In this document: positions 9,085 to 17,721 of the stretch, piece after piece
Layout: every line of letters starts with the position of its first letter
Numbering within the stretch: the first letter of the stretch is position 1
DNA from: Firmicutes bacterium TM09-10
Lineage (GTDB): Bacteria; Bacillota; Clostridia; Lachnospirales; Lachnospiraceae
Length of the DNA stretch: 64,000 bases
Assembly (NCBI GenBank): GCA_003481005.1
Contig: QUKC01000017.1
Span: 10,829 to 74,828 of the forward strand
Direction of reading: 5' to 3'
The notes under the pieces: generated by a model
The model's database searches: none
What the model saw: the letters and a program-made list of their open reading frames with translations, nothing else
Told to the model about the DNA's origin: nothing
Made by a program: the position numbers and the translations under genes

Positions 9085-9109
9085 TCCCAGTGAATTGTGT
9101 GGGATTTTT
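9085..9109 (+). terminator. Weak terminator after the fusion gene
   Basis: TCCCA (9085-9089) pairs with TGGGA (9100-9104), followed by five T. The stem is short, so read-through into the AraC gene is possible. Confidence 0.4.
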
Positions 9110-9140
9110 AGCGCAAAGCGCCTGCAAAATGGAGATCAGT

Positions 9141-10055
9141 ATGGAAAAAGCATATAAACTGGAATTTGGGGGACAGCCCGGCGGAGAGCTTTTCATGACT
9201 TGCTGCGGGTGCTCCCGAACAGAACCCCTGCACTGCTTCGGACCGGCGATGAAGCCGCATTATCTGATTCATTATGTACTAAACGGCAGGGGGATTTTCA
9301 AAATGGAGGGCGAGGAATATCCGCTGGAAGCAGGCTGCGGATTTTTGATTGAGCCGGGGCAGATGAGCTTTTATCAGGCGGATGAAAAAGATCCGTGGAT
9401 GTACATCTGGGTCGGCTTTGCGGGTGAGCGCGCGGAAGAATATGTCAAAAGCATGGGGATTTCCCCGCGGCACCCGGTGTTTCATTCGGAGCAGTCGGAC
9501 GAGCTTTACAGTATTGTCCGGGACATGATGGATCATAATACGGTCGGTGTTGCAAACGAGCTGCGCCGAAACGGTCTGCTGCATATTTTTCTGTCGGTTG
9601 TGGCGCAGAGTATGCCGGAGGAAAGGCGGGAGGAAACGGATCGGGCGAACCAGTATGTCCGCCGGGCAGTGGAATTTATTCAGCGTAACTACTGCAACCC
9701 GATCCGGGTGACGGACGTGGCGGATTATGTCTGTGTCAACCGCAGTTATCTATATACTCTGTTTCAGAAATCTCTCGGTATGTCCCCGCAGCAGTTTTTG
9801 GCGGCGTACCGGCTGACAAAGGCTGCGGAAATGCTGATGGTGCCGCATCTGCCGGTGGAAAGCATCGCATTGTCCTGCGGATATCAGGATCCGCTTGTGT
9901 TCAGCAAGGCGTTTCGGCAGATGAAGGGGGTTTCCCCGACGATGTATCGGAAGCAGATTCAGCAGGATGAAAACCGCGTCAACCGGGAGCATTTAAAACA
10001 GGTAGAGGAGTTTATCTCCAAAGTCGGCAGGCTCGAGCTGGGCGGGGAGCCGTGA
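9141..10055 (+). CDS. AraC-family transcriptional regulator
   Basis: A 304-aa regulator with an N-terminal cupin-like sensing domain (HYLIHYVLNGRGIF, WMYIWVGFAGERAEEYVKSM) and a C-terminal double helix-turn-helix. The DNA-binding part shows VTDVADYVCVNRSYLYTLF and the second helix pair VESIALSCGYQDPLVFSKAF with the AraC signature KGVSPTMYRK. The start at 9141 is preceded by GGAG (9131-9134). The cupin arrangement is typical of regulators of sugar or sugar-derivative use; the ligand is not evident. It may control the adjacent fusion gene. Confidence 0.92.
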   Translation: MEKAYKLEFGGQPGGELFMTCCGCSRTEPLHCFGPAMKPHYLIHYVLNGRGIFKMEGEEYPLEAGCGFLIEPGQMSFYQADEKDPWMYIWVGFAGERAEEYVKSMGISPRHPVFHSEQSDELYSIVRDMMDHNTVGVANELRRNGLLHIFLSVVAQSMPEERREETDRANQYVRRAVEFIQRNYCNPIRVTDVADYVCVNRSYLYTLFQKSLGMSPQQFLAAYRLTKAAEMLMVPHLPVESIALSCGYQDPLVFSKAFRQMKGVSPTMYRKQIQQDENRVNREHLKQVEEFISKVGRLELGGEP

Positions 10056-10162
10056 CGGCAGCGCTGCGCGGGTGTGTCGGGCATGATAAAACGTAGGATG
10101 TTGCGGACACGCAGACAGATCGCGCAGCACCGTGACACGCGGCACGGCATACCTCGTTGACT

Positions 10163-11107
10163 TTACTTCCGAATTCCGGCGAGCACCTCGTTAGGAATAA
10201 CAAATTCCGGGCAGCCCATGGACATCGGTGCAACATCGCCTTCGTTGAAGCAAACCACAACCTCGTTGTTCTGATTCAAGTAGAAGGAAGTGTTGTCTGT
10301 GATGGAGGTAAAATCCCATTCCGGCATATCGGAATCGAGCCAGTAGATTTTATTTTCATCTGCCGCCATCTGTTCTTTCATCTGCTGTTTGATATTGTCG
10401 CTGATAGTGGTTAAATAATCGCTGCCCTCCTGGAAAAGATCTGCAAGCTGCAGGCGTTTTCCGGTGGAAAGGTCAATGGTGTAGTAGTAGTTCCATTCCG
10501 CACCGCTTCCGGCAGACTGGAAGCAGATCAGTTTCAGGGTGAAATACTGATCGGTGGTCGCCAGAATTTCGGATTTGACGGTCATATTCTGGTAGCCTTC
10601 TTCGTTTTTCTTACTTTCTTCGAATTCTGCGATCAGGCGGTCTGTGATGGTCTGAATCTCTGTATTGATTTCCTCTGCTGTTTTCTTCGTCTGTTCGGAA
10701 ACGGCGGAGGATTTTTGTGTATCCGCGTCAGTGTCCGGTGCGACAGTTACCTCCGGAACCTGAATGTCTGCGCTGTTTCGGTCATCTTCGTAGTGATAGT
10801 CCCGGAAGGTAACGACTTCAACAAGCCTGGAGAGTACAGGAACCTGGCTCATTGCGTAGGCAACGGAAGCGGAGGTGTTCGGTAAGATGACCAGAGCGGC
10901 AGCGGCTGCAGCAGCGGCGATCCCGCAGCGGCGTGTGATGGAGCGTCTGTGGGAGACAGAGCTGTGGGCAGCATTGGAACCCTGCTGGCTGTTCTCCTGC
11001 TTTGCCTGAGAGATCTTTTGTTTCATTTGTAAAAGCTGTTCTTCGGACATGTGGATGTCCTGATATTCTTTTTTCAATTCCTGTAACTGTTTTTCACGAT
11101 TTTCCAT
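10163..11107 (-). CDS. rsiV: Anti-sigma factor RsiV-like, DUF4163/DUF3298 extracellular domain
   Basis: A 314-aa single-pass membrane protein: cytoplasmic sigma-binding N-terminus (QLQELKKEYQDIHMSEEQLL), an Ala-rich transmembrane helix around residues 66-90, then VAYAMSQVPVLSRLVEVVTF, which closely resembles Bacillus RsiV after its membrane segment. The extracellular part ends with IKQQMKEQM, KIYWLDSDM, FYLNQNNEVVVCF and PEFVIPNEV, hallmarks of DUF3298. In Bacillus, RsiV holds SigV inactive and is the receptor for C-type lysozyme, being cleaved when lysozyme binds. The start at 11107 has AAAGGA before it; an upstream in-frame extension is not needed. It is directly downstream of its sigma gene. 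Confidence 0.88.
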   Translation of the reverse strand: MENREKQLQELKKEYQDIHMSEEQLLQMKQKISQAKQENSQQGSNAAHSSVSHRRSITRRCGIAAAAAAAALVILPNTSASVAYAMSQVPVLSRLVEVVTFRDYHYEDDRNSADIQVPEVTVAPDTDADTQKSSAVSEQTKKTAEEINTEIQTITDRLIAEFEESKKNEEGYQNMTVKSEILATTDQYFTLKLICFQSAGSGAEWNYYYTIDLSTGKRLQLADLFQEGSDYLTTISDNIKQQMKEQMAADENKIYWLDSDMPEWDFTSITDNTSFYLNQNNEVVVCFNEGDVAPMSMGCPEFVIPNEVLAGIRK

Positions 11108-11217
11108 AATAAAAATCCTTTCTGAGAGTGATGGCGGGGCTGAGCCACCGCTTGAATGGTGTTGAACTTGCTGCACGCTGATGGGTCTCAAATGTGGTCG
11201 GCAGCTGTGTCGGGCGG

Positions 11218-11697
11218 TCAGTCCAGCGACAACCGGAGTTTTTTGAGACTGCGATATAGTCTGCTTTTGATGGTATTTGTGTTTTCTTCCATGATGGCTG
11301 CAATGTCTTCCAGCTTCATATCTTCAAAATATTTCAGCTCTACGATCATGCGGTCGCGGGGCGGCAGCAGCTCCAGCGCATGTTTCAGATCGAAATTCTC
11401 GTAAGCGTCTTCGTAGTGTGACTCGTCGTTTCCTTCTTCCAACGGCTCCGTTTTTTTCTGCTTACAGAAAGAAAAAATCTCGTTGAGCATGATTCGATAC
11501 AGCCAGGTGGCTGCATAACGGACCTCTTTTAAGTCAGAGCTGCTTCGGATAGCTTTATATGCGCCGTTCTGGACGATATCTCCTGCGTCTGCTTCGTTGT
11601 GGACGTAGCTGTAAGCGAGCCGGTAATATTGATCGTAATTTTGCAAAAGCAGATCTTCTACCGCTTTTTCTTTTGTTTTTCTGGATAATGATATCAC
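11218..11697 (-). CDS. sigV: ECF sigma factor, SigV-like
   Basis: A 159-aa extracytoplasmic-function sigma factor. Region 2 is LLLQNYDQYYRLAYSYVHNE with ADAGDIVQNGAYKAI and ATWLYRIMLNEIFSF; region 4 is LLPPRDRMIVELKYFEDMKL with DIAAIMEENTNTIKSRLYR as recognition helix. The start is GTG at 11697 behind GAAGGAGG. With the anti-sigma partner this forms a cell-envelope stress module; in Bacillus and Enterococcus SigV induces lysozyme-resistance genes. A matching ECF promoter lies directly upstream. Confidence 0.9.
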   Translation of the reverse strand: MISLSRKTKEKAVEDLLLQNYDQYYRLAYSYVHNEADAGDIVQNGAYKAIRSSSDLKEVRYAATWLYRIMLNEIFSFCKQKKTEPLEEGNDESHYEDAYENFDLKHALELLPPRDRMIVELKYFEDMKLEDIAAIMEENTNTIKSRLYRSLKKLRLSLD

Positions 11698-11734
11698 GAA
11701 GAAATTCGCCTCCTTCTTTTGTTGTTCTGAGGAT

Positions 11735-11763
11735 TAGACGTTGTAGGCGGGAAAAAAGTTTCA
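11735..11763 (-). promoter_or_regulatory. ECF-type autoregulatory promoter of sigV
   Basis: Read on the minus strand, TGAAAC (11758-11763) and CGTCTA (11735-11740) are separated by 17 bases, the arrangement recognised by SigV/SigM/SigX-class sigma factors. It lies about 38 bases before the GTG start, so the sigma factor probably drives its own operon. Confidence 0.8.
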
Positions 11764-11830
11764 GGGAGTTTTAAATTTACTCTACCATACCATTATTTTT
11801 AACAAATTTGGTTGAAAAATTTCCAAAAAT

Positions 11831-11860
11831 AGAACTAAAGGTTCTTGAGTAGAACTAAGG
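11831..11860. promoter_or_regulatory. Candidate operator upstream of XRE gene
   Basis: AGAACTAAAG at 11831 and AGAACTAAGG at 11851 are direct repeats 20 bp apart, with an inverted GTTCT half-site between them at 11840. Two-turn spacing on one DNA face suits a dimeric repressor, possibly the XRE regulator that follows. Confidence 0.35.
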
Positions 11861-11947
11861 GCTCGTGGAGCGGAACAGATAGGAAACCTATACTTTACCC
11901 ATACTATCAGTACGAGACTATAACGATAAGGGGAAGGGAAAAAGTAT

Positions 11948-12271
11948 ATGCTTGGGGAGCAGATTAAACGGTGCAGGGAGAAGCGCGGATTTACACAGGA
12001 GCAGCTTGCGGAAAAAATCGGAGTCAGCATAGAGACGATTTCCAGTATTGAACGGGGCATCAAAATGCCCAGACTGCAGAATTTTGTGGCGATCGCAAAT
12101 CAGCTTGGCGTTTCAGCAGATGAACTTCTGCAGGACGAACTGGATTTTGGATTTATCGCGGAAGCGAACGCTCTTTCCAAAAAGCTGGAGGAGTTGTCGA
12201 GGGCAGATCGGAAGCGGATTTTAGAGACCATGAACTTTCTGATTGTACAGGCTGGCGGAAAATCGGAATAA
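11948..12271 (+). CDS. XRE-family transcriptional regulator
   Basis: A 107-aa protein. Residues about 4-60 form a Cro/C1 helix-turn-helix: IKRCREKRGFTQEQLAEKIG, then VSIETISSIERGIKMP, then IANQLGVSADELL. The remaining ~45 residues are helical and charged (LSKKLEELSRADRKRILETM), probably for dimerisation. AAGGGA precedes the ATG. It lies upstream of an ABC transporter pair but 640 bases separate them, so control is only suggested. Confidence 0.9.
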   Translation: MLGEQIKRCREKRGFTQEQLAEKIGVSIETISSIERGIKMPRLQNFVAIANQLGVSADELLQDELDFGFIAEANALSKKLEELSRADRKRILETMNFLIVQAGGKSE

Positions 12272-12492
12272 GAGTTTCGTTTTTCAGTGGATAAGAAAAA
12301 TTGCATCGGACTGGAGAAACGACAGAAGCAGGCAGGAGCTGACGGGTATCTGAATCGGACGGAATAGGATAGGAAGCGTCGGCTCCGCTTGGCCTTGAGA
12401 AAAGGAGAAGTGATGTGCTTTTATAATTATCAATAATGATAGTGTATTATATGGTAGTAATAAGAATTGATAAAGCAAAGGTTCTGTGGTAG

Positions 12493-12606
12493 TGTGGAAC
12501 ACATATTTTATATGTAAATGGCGAATACCGCGGCGATTCGGATTTGGGCAAGCTGATGCACGATTTTAACTGTATGGATGCGGAAGAAATGTATTTTGAT
12601 TCATGA
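12493..12606 (+). pseudogene. C-terminal remnant of an Rpn-type (PD-(D/E)XK) nuclease/transposase
   Basis: The frame reads HILYVNGEYRGDS, then DLGKLMHDFNCMDAEEMYF and a stop. This matches the conserved LYVNG..LGKLMHDF..DP.DMYY segment of Rpn-family recombination-promoting nucleases, abundant in Lachnospiraceae. There is no start and a stop lies just upstream, so it is a decayed fragment of about 37 codons. Around it, 12272-12913 holds no intact gene; it contains two degenerate copies of a palindromic repeat (about 12597 and 12772). Confidence 0.65.
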
Positions 12607-12628
12607 CAATAGAATGTTCGCGGAACTC
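12597..12628. repeat. Degenerate copy of a small palindromic repeat
   Basis: TGATTCATGACAATAGAATG is the exact reverse complement of the sequence around 5096-5115 near the end of the transglutaminase-like gene. A further diverged copy starts near 12772 (TGATTGGTGACAACAGTACG followed by TCGCGCAGAGCGAG). Confidence 0.6.
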
Positions 12629-12771
12629 GCCCCCTATTTTTACCAATTTCTACGAGCAGGCTGCTAATTTCGACGAGATTATTTACCACCCCGAAAAGTA
12701 TGGTACAATCGATATAAGATATATTTTATGATGAACTGTGCGTGTGGGGAGGCAGATAATTCGCGCAGGCA

Positions 12772-12812
12772 GTTGATTGGTGACAACAGTACGTTCGCGC
12801 AGAGCGAGTTAT
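12772..12812. repeat. Third, more diverged palindromic-repeat copy
   Basis: TGATTGGTGACAACAGTACG followed by TTCGCGCAGAGCGAG matches the repeat at 5.1 and 12.6 kb with several substitutions. A right-arm-like GCATTCTATTGT occurs at about 12854. Confidence 0.45.
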
Positions 12813-12913
12813 AGATTGGAAGGGTGAGTATCAAAGCATCGGGAGTTTGTATTGCATTCTATTGTTTGAAAAAGAGAAATCTATCAACAGGGTAATAACA
12901 GGGGTAAACTACA

Positions 12914-14563
12914 ATGAAAAAGAAAATATTGAGTGACACATTATTGCAGATCTTTCGAACCAGGAAGCGGTTTGTTTTTGGCATTTTAATTTCGCTGATT
13001 TTGGAGACGGTGATCTCTTTGGGATTGCCGGGCATACTCAGCAAGATCATTGACGGATTGGGAAAGCAGACGGTTACATGGCTGGTTGCGTTTATTCTGT
13101 TTTTCCTGGCGATTGTGGTCGTAAAAGGATTTGCAACAGTTTTAAATTCTTATTTAAGCGAAAAGATGGGCAGAAGCGTATGCGATGAAATCCGGAAAGA
13201 GCTGTTGAAAAAATTATTCCAGTTTTCCGTCTCCCAGCATAAAATGTCGAAAACCGGAGACTTTTTTGAAAAGATCGAAGGCGACGTCAACGTTATGGTT
13301 GGATTCTTTTCCAATATGCTGATCGACATCATGAGCAGCTCATTTATGATAGTGGGAATCCTGGTTGTATTCCTGACAAAGTCGCTGATTCTCGGCGGAA
13401 TTTTTTGTGTGATAGCGGTTCTGATATTTGTCATTTTTATCGGAACCCAGAAGAGCCTTTCTGCATTATGGAACGATGCGCGAGTGAGTGAAACAAAGCT
13501 GTTTGGAGAGTTTTCCGAAGATGTGTATGCTGCGGCAGATGTAAAAGGAATTGGCAAAGAAGATTATATCCATGAGCGGTTCCATAAGGATTTTGCAGAG
13601 TTTGAGCAAAAACAGGTAAAGGCGTCCTTCTGGGGAAATTTGCCGGCGACGGTGTTTTTCTCCCTGCTAAATGTTGCGGAAGGCATTGCACTGCTGATCG
13701 GAGTCCAGCTGTTAAATCGTGGCAGATTGTCAATTGGAGAACTGTATTTGCTGACGAGTTATGTCGGCTTATTGAACATGCCGTTTTTTCATTTAAAATA
13801 TCAGTTTGCGCAGATGCCGATGTCGCTTGCTGCTCTAAAAAGAGTGAATTCCATATTTGAAATGGAATCCCAGGAGGCTAAAAATGAAGGAACTGCAGAA
13901 TTTAGCGGCAATGAAATTGAGTTTTCTGGCGTTTCTTTTGGCTACAATCAGTCGAGGGTTTTGTCAGATATATCGTTTACGATCGGCTCGAATGAAAATG
14001 TGCTGATCGAGGGAAGGACAGGCTGCGGAAAGAGCACTATTTTGCATCTGATTGCAGGACTGTATGTACCGGACTGCGGCAAAATTCTGATCGGTGGAAA
14101 AGAAATCCGGGAGTTTAACCGGAGAAAATATGTGGAAAATGTTTTCTATATTTCCCAGTTTTATCCGATTATCGAAGATACGCTGCTGAACAATCTGGTG
14201 CGGTTTTACGACAATTACGAGAAGCAGTCGGTTGAGTTGGCGCTGAAAATCACCCATATGGATCAGTGGATGGAAGAGACGAAAATCGGTCTGGAAGATA
14301 CCATCAAACCGGAAGATTTTACGGTAAATGAGGCGCAGATTTTGGCATGGACGGCAGCATTAATTGCAAAGCCCCGTATTTTGCTGGTCGATGAATTCGA
14401 CGCTTCCATAGACGATAAAATCCTCACGACGATTGACACGCTCCTTGAAAAGGAATTTACGGGTTCTACGATTATCATGGTGTCCCATAAAAACAGGAGT
14501 GCCTTGAAATTCCACAAAAAGATACATATGGAAGAAAGTCGGATACAGGTAGAAACCTGCTGA
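12914..14563 (+). CDS. ABC transporter, membrane-ATPase half (intact Walker A, degenerate signature)
   Basis: A 549-aa exporter half: six-helix membrane domain in residues about 1-310, nucleotide-binding domain after about 335. Walker A is GRTGCGKST (residues ~367-375) and Walker B with the catalytic Glu is ILLVDEFDAS (~493). The ABC signature, normally LSGGQ, is replaced by TVNEAQ (~470-475). The next gene has the reverse pattern, so the two would form a heterodimer with a single competent ATP site. The stop is 19 bases before the partner's start, implying one operon. The transported substrate is unknown. Confidence 0.9.
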   Translation: MKKKILSDTLLQIFRTRKRFVFGILISLILETVISLGLPGILSKIIDGLGKQTVTWLVAFILFFLAIVVVKGFATVLNSYLSEKMGRSVCDEIRKELLKKLFQFSVSQHKMSKTGDFFEKIEGDVNVMVGFFSNMLIDIMSSSFMIVGILVVFLTKSLILGGIFCVIAVLIFVIFIGTQKSLSALWNDARVSETKLFGEFSEDVYAAADVKGIGKEDYIHERFHKDFAEFEQKQVKASFWGNLPATVFFSLLNVAEGIALLIGVQLLNRGRLSIGELYLLTSYVGLLNMPFFHLKYQFAQMPMSLAALKRVNSIFEMESQEAKNEGTAEFSGNEIEFSGVSFGYNQSRVLSDISFTIGSNENVLIEGRTGCGKSTILHLIAGLYVPDCGKILIGGKEIREFNRRKYVENVFYISQFYPIIEDTLLNNLVRFYDNYEKQSVELALKITHMDQWMEETKIGLEDTIKPEDFTVNEAQILAWTAALIAKPRILLVDEFDASIDDKILTTIDTLLEKEFTGSTIIMVSHKNRSALKFHKKIHMEESRIQVETC

Positions 14564-14582
14564 GAATCGAGAGGGACAAATT

Positions 14583-16112
14583 ATGAAAATGAAAAAGAGA
14601 GAACTATATCGGGCTTTCACGAAAGACATAAAGGCTTTTGGACTACTTGTGATAGCGGTCGAAACGATCACTTATACGTTCAGTTTTTTAATGAGCGGTA
14701 TTGCAAAAAAAGACATTTTTAACGTGATTGAAGGAAAAGACGTCACACTTGGAATCTATTCCCTGAACATTTTAATCTTGATCAACGTGATGGTTCCACT
14801 GATCATCAATTGTGTAAAACAGGTCAATTCCGCTTTTGTGGAAAAATGGAAAACCAAGGCGAGATACAACGTAAAAAGTGTATTGTTAAACTATGTGTTG
14901 AGGGAATCGCTGAATCCGGCGCGGGAGACAGACGGCGCAGTTTTAAATTATTACCGGAATGAATGCGAGGACGTCGTAAATTTCTTTTTGGAATTTTATT
15001 ATCAGGTTCCCAAAATCGTATTATCCGTTTCGATATTAATCGTGATGTTTTTTATCAACCCGATCTTTGCGGCTGTAAGCCTGTTCCCGACCGTTTTGAC
15101 GGTTTTTCTGGTAAAAGTTCTTGGCAAGAAAATTTTCTTATACCGGACGAATTCCCGGAAAAACACAAAAGAAGTGACGAGTTTTCTGAATAACTTTTTT
15201 GAAAACACCGAGTATTTTTATATGATCGGAAACCGGAAACGGGTGATTTCCGCGTATGAGAGAAAATGTCAGGAGAGATCGAAAAGCGAGATTCGGGACA
15301 GAATTTTTGACAGCCTGCTGGGCAGTATTTCCGGCAATTCTTCGAATATGGCATTGGGCATTATTTTACTGATTGCATTGCCGTTTATGATGAACGGAAT
15401 CTTTTCGGTTGGCGAATTTGTCATGTTTGGCTATTACTATGCGTTTCTGGCATATCTGCCGGATGCAATTGGAAATCTGGTAAAAAGAAAGAAACAGACC
15501 AACGCATCGCTGGATCGCCTTGGATTTTTGCTTCAGGAAGCAGATTGTGCAGGCTCTGTCAGGGAAAAAGACGGATATGATTTTTCGATCGGTGCAGGCG
15601 GTGGAAAGAAAATGTTCCATGCGGCGGAAAAAGGAATCGTGATATTAAAAGGCGAAAAGAGCAGTGAAGCGCTGCGCACATTATTTTCCGTATGCGACAG
15701 AGAATTGAAGGATAAAAAATGCGTCTATGTACCGAGTGAGCCGGTTTTATTCGATGACTCTCTTTTGGAAAATATTTCTATGGGAGAGGGGATTGAGGAT
15801 GCAAAAATGAATGGCATTCTGGCGAAAACAGCTCTGGTCGAGGATGTGAAAACCTTTGAGGATGGACTGCTCAAGCGGTGTGGAAAAAAGGGAGAGAACC
15901 TGTCCGGTGGGCAGAGAAAAAGAGTCGGGATCGCACGGGGACTTTATCAGGATGCGGATGTGCTGTTTCTGGATGGTGTGGCGGATCGGGTGGATTCTGC
16001 AACGGCAAGATTTCTGGTGGAGCATGTTTTGGAAGAATTTCAGGGACTGGTGGTAATGGTGTTTGAGGATGGCTTTTCGCAGAAGTTGGACGGAATGGTT
16101 GTTGAGGTGTGA
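14583..16112 (+). CDS. ABC transporter, membrane-ATPase half (degenerate Walker A, intact signature)
   Basis: A 509-aa exporter half with an N-terminal membrane domain and a C-terminal nucleotide-binding domain. The Walker A position (residues ~357-364) reads GEKSSEAL, lacking the P-loop Lys-Ser/Thr. The signature ENLSGGQRKRVGIARGL (~438-454) is perfect, but Walker B ends in FLDG (~464), so the catalytic Glu is missing. It therefore supplies only the signature motif to the partner's ATP site. GAGAGGGA precedes the start. The C-terminus is short (FEDGFSQKLDG), lacking the usual H-loop histidine. Confidence 0.9.
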   Translation: MKMKKRELYRAFTKDIKAFGLLVIAVETITYTFSFLMSGIAKKDIFNVIEGKDVTLGIYSLNILILINVMVPLIINCVKQVNSAFVEKWKTKARYNVKSVLLNYVLRESLNPARETDGAVLNYYRNECEDVVNFFLEFYYQVPKIVLSVSILIVMFFINPIFAAVSLFPTVLTVFLVKVLGKKIFLYRTNSRKNTKEVTSFLNNFFENTEYFYMIGNRKRVISAYERKCQERSKSEIRDRIFDSLLGSISGNSSNMALGIILLIALPFMMNGIFSVGEFVMFGYYYAFLAYLPDAIGNLVKRKKQTNASLDRLGFLLQEADCAGSVREKDGYDFSIGAGGGKKMFHAAEKGIVILKGEKSSEALRTLFSVCDRELKDKKCVYVPSEPVLFDDSLLENISMGEGIEDAKMNGILAKTALVEDVKTFEDGLLKRCGKKGENLSGGQRKRVGIARGLYQDADVLFLDGVADRVDSATARFLVEHVLEEFQGLVVMVFEDGFSQKLDGMVVEV

Positions 16113-16157
16113 GCCTTAAATAAGTAAGTAGAGAATGTGCGGATGCCGGTATGATGC

Positions 16158-16400
16158 ATGAGGCTTCATGCCGCCATGATGGTCTGCACCGGAGATGCTT
16201 CTCCTATCACGATACTCACACTTTCTGAAGAGGAAGCACTTCATGCACAGAAAATCATCCGGGATGGAAGAGAGCTTCTTGTGATTTCGGAGATGGATCT
16301 GTATCAGAGGGAGAATGGGACAATTGCAGGTCTTCTTCGGACGAAAAAAAACACAATACCGGAAGTCAGGGTCTATCCTTCGCCAGATGAAGCACCATAG
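16158..16400 (+). CDS. Hypothetical 80-aa protein
   Basis: A short frame 46 bases after the ABC pair with no clear ribosome site. It begins hydrophobically and continues TILTLSEEEALHAQKIIRDG; no domain is recognised. It could be a small gene of the ABC operon or a decayed gene. It is followed by strong hairpins. Confidence 0.35.
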   Translation: MRLHAAMMVCTGDASPITILTLSEEEALHAQKIIRDGRELLVISEMDLYQRENGTIAGLLRTKKNTIPEVRVYPSPDEAP

Positions 16401-16462
16401 GGTTTGCAGGTTGGTAAATGCGCTTTTAGAGACTACTTCGTTTATAATTTTTTAGTCTAAAA

Positions 16463-16505
16463 GAGCGTGTAAAAAATGATTTCTCATTTTTTCACACGCC
16501 CTTTT
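16463..16505. terminator. Strong hairpin terminator between convergent genes
   Basis: GCGTGTAAAAAATGA pairs with TCATTTTTTCACACGC (15 pairs with one bulge), followed by CCTTTTT on the plus strand. The leftward membrane-protein gene ends inside this hairpin. A second stem-loop (AGACT/AGTCT type) lies just upstream at about 16420-16465. Confidence 0.8.
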
Positions 16506-16972
16506 TCAAGGTTATATTTTTGTATAGCAGCATAACTGGAAAATATGAAAGCACTAAAAGCGATAAGTAATTTTATTATTGTTTCATAACTAATATAATA
16601 GGGATATTTTTCAATTGCTAATTCAGGTAAAAGTGTTCCGGGGAAAAAACCACCGTACCAAAGGGGAGTGGAAAGGTCAAAGAGTTTTTTGATTAGTACA
16701 GGAAAGACACTCCCCCGCGAGAAAGCTCTATACAGAATTCGAAAAATACCAAGCAACCAATAAAAAGGGAAAAAATAAATTAGTTTACTGGATGCTTTTA
16801 TAGTGTGAAATAAAAGCGAAAGCTGTAAAGTACCGTAGATAATTGCAAATAGTATTTTGCAAAAGAGTGGGGTATGTAACCATATAAAAGTAAATTCAGC
16901 ATAAATGTAAGTCATTGCATTCATCAGTGAAATTAAAATGATATGCCATAAAATTTGTTTTGAATGATTCAT
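16484..16972 (-). CDS. Small integral membrane protein, paralogue A
   Basis: A 162-aa, very hydrophobic protein with about four predicted membrane helices (residues ~7-27, 35-58, 64-85, 125-150). No known family is recognised. It shares a pattern with the next upstream gene: SSK-IY-FPF-W near residue 62, a GG/GD-FFP motif near 107, then E-IIK and FS in the last helix. The region is AT-rich compared with neighbours, suggesting separate origin. The final codons lie in the terminator hairpin. Confidence 0.7.
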   Translation of the reverse strand: MNHSKQILWHIILISLMNAMTYIYAEFTFIWLHTPLFCKILFAIIYGTLQLSLLFHTIKASSKLIYFFPFYWLLGIFRILYRAFSRGSVFPVLIKKLFDLSTPLWYGGFFPGTLLPELAIEKYPYYISYETIIKLLIAFSAFIFSSYAAIQKYNLEKGRVKK

Positions 16973-17006
16973 TTTGTCTCCAATTGAACTGTTTCAAAAT
17001 AGTTGA

Positions 17007-17504
17007 TTATACAGCTGTTTCGAAGCAGTTTCTTTTTGTGTTTCTTTGCAGAATTGTCTGTATTGAGAATAGAATAGCTATCGCACAGATACATATTTTG
17101 ATGATCACTTCAAGGGTTAGATGTAAGGGAACCGGAGAATGAGGTATCAATATATAAGGAGTGTAGGTACAGGGAAAAAAGTCTCCCATCCAAACTAGTG
17201 AAGAAATTCTATAAAGTTTAGGAGGTTGAGTTACCGAGCAAAAACCAACATAGGCTAAATTGCGCCATAATTCAATCATCCAATGGAATGGAAAAATGTA
17301 TATGGCTTTACTGGATGATTTTGCAACATGGTATAAAAGGTAAAGTTGAAAGAAGTAAAAAAGAGCAGCGGATAATAATCTCAGTTGCAAATTGAAAGGT
17401 ATGCGTTGTTCGACTGATAAGGGAAGATAGGTACAAAGAAGAGTTGTTATATTTATTAAAGTGATTAGTACGCAGCTCAAAATAATTTTTCTTTTAGGAT
17501 TCAT
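17007..17504 (-). CDS. Small integral membrane protein, paralogue B
   Basis: A 165-aa protein with about four membrane helices. Shared residues with paralogue A include SSKAIYIFPFHW, SSLVWMGDFFP and LEVIIK, aligned without large gaps, so the two arose by tandem duplication. The start at 17504 is chosen because GGAGA lies before it; the frame stays open further upstream but without a ribosome site. Function unknown; a bacteriocin-immunity or sensor role is possible but not shown. Confidence 0.7.
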   Translation of the reverse strand: MNPKRKIILSCVLITLINITTLLCTYLPLSVEQRIPFNLQLRLLSAALFYFFQLYLLYHVAKSSSKAIYIFPFHWMIELWRNLAYVGFCSVTQPPKLYRISSLVWMGDFFPCTYTPYILIPHSPVPLHLTLEVIIKICICAIAILFSIQTILQRNTKRNCFETAV

Positions 17505-17721
17505 ATTTGTTCTCCAGTTGTTTCCGGTTTTGAATCCGGATTTTGTAATCAATAATAAATAACAGAAAAAAGTTATTTTCATGACGACTAACGGATAAAA
17601 GGTTTTCAAGCCATTATTACACATTATTAAATGCAAAACAAGAATTTTCATAATATATTAAAAACCGAAAGTTAGTTTACAAAAATTGGTTTTTCTTCTT
17701 TTTTTCTATAAAGGAAAGCCA

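Noticed and set aside
12729..12815. Small frame beginning MMNCACGEAD
   Set aside because: No ribosome site, and its second half is a copy of the palindromic repeat, so it is unlikely to be a peptide precursor.
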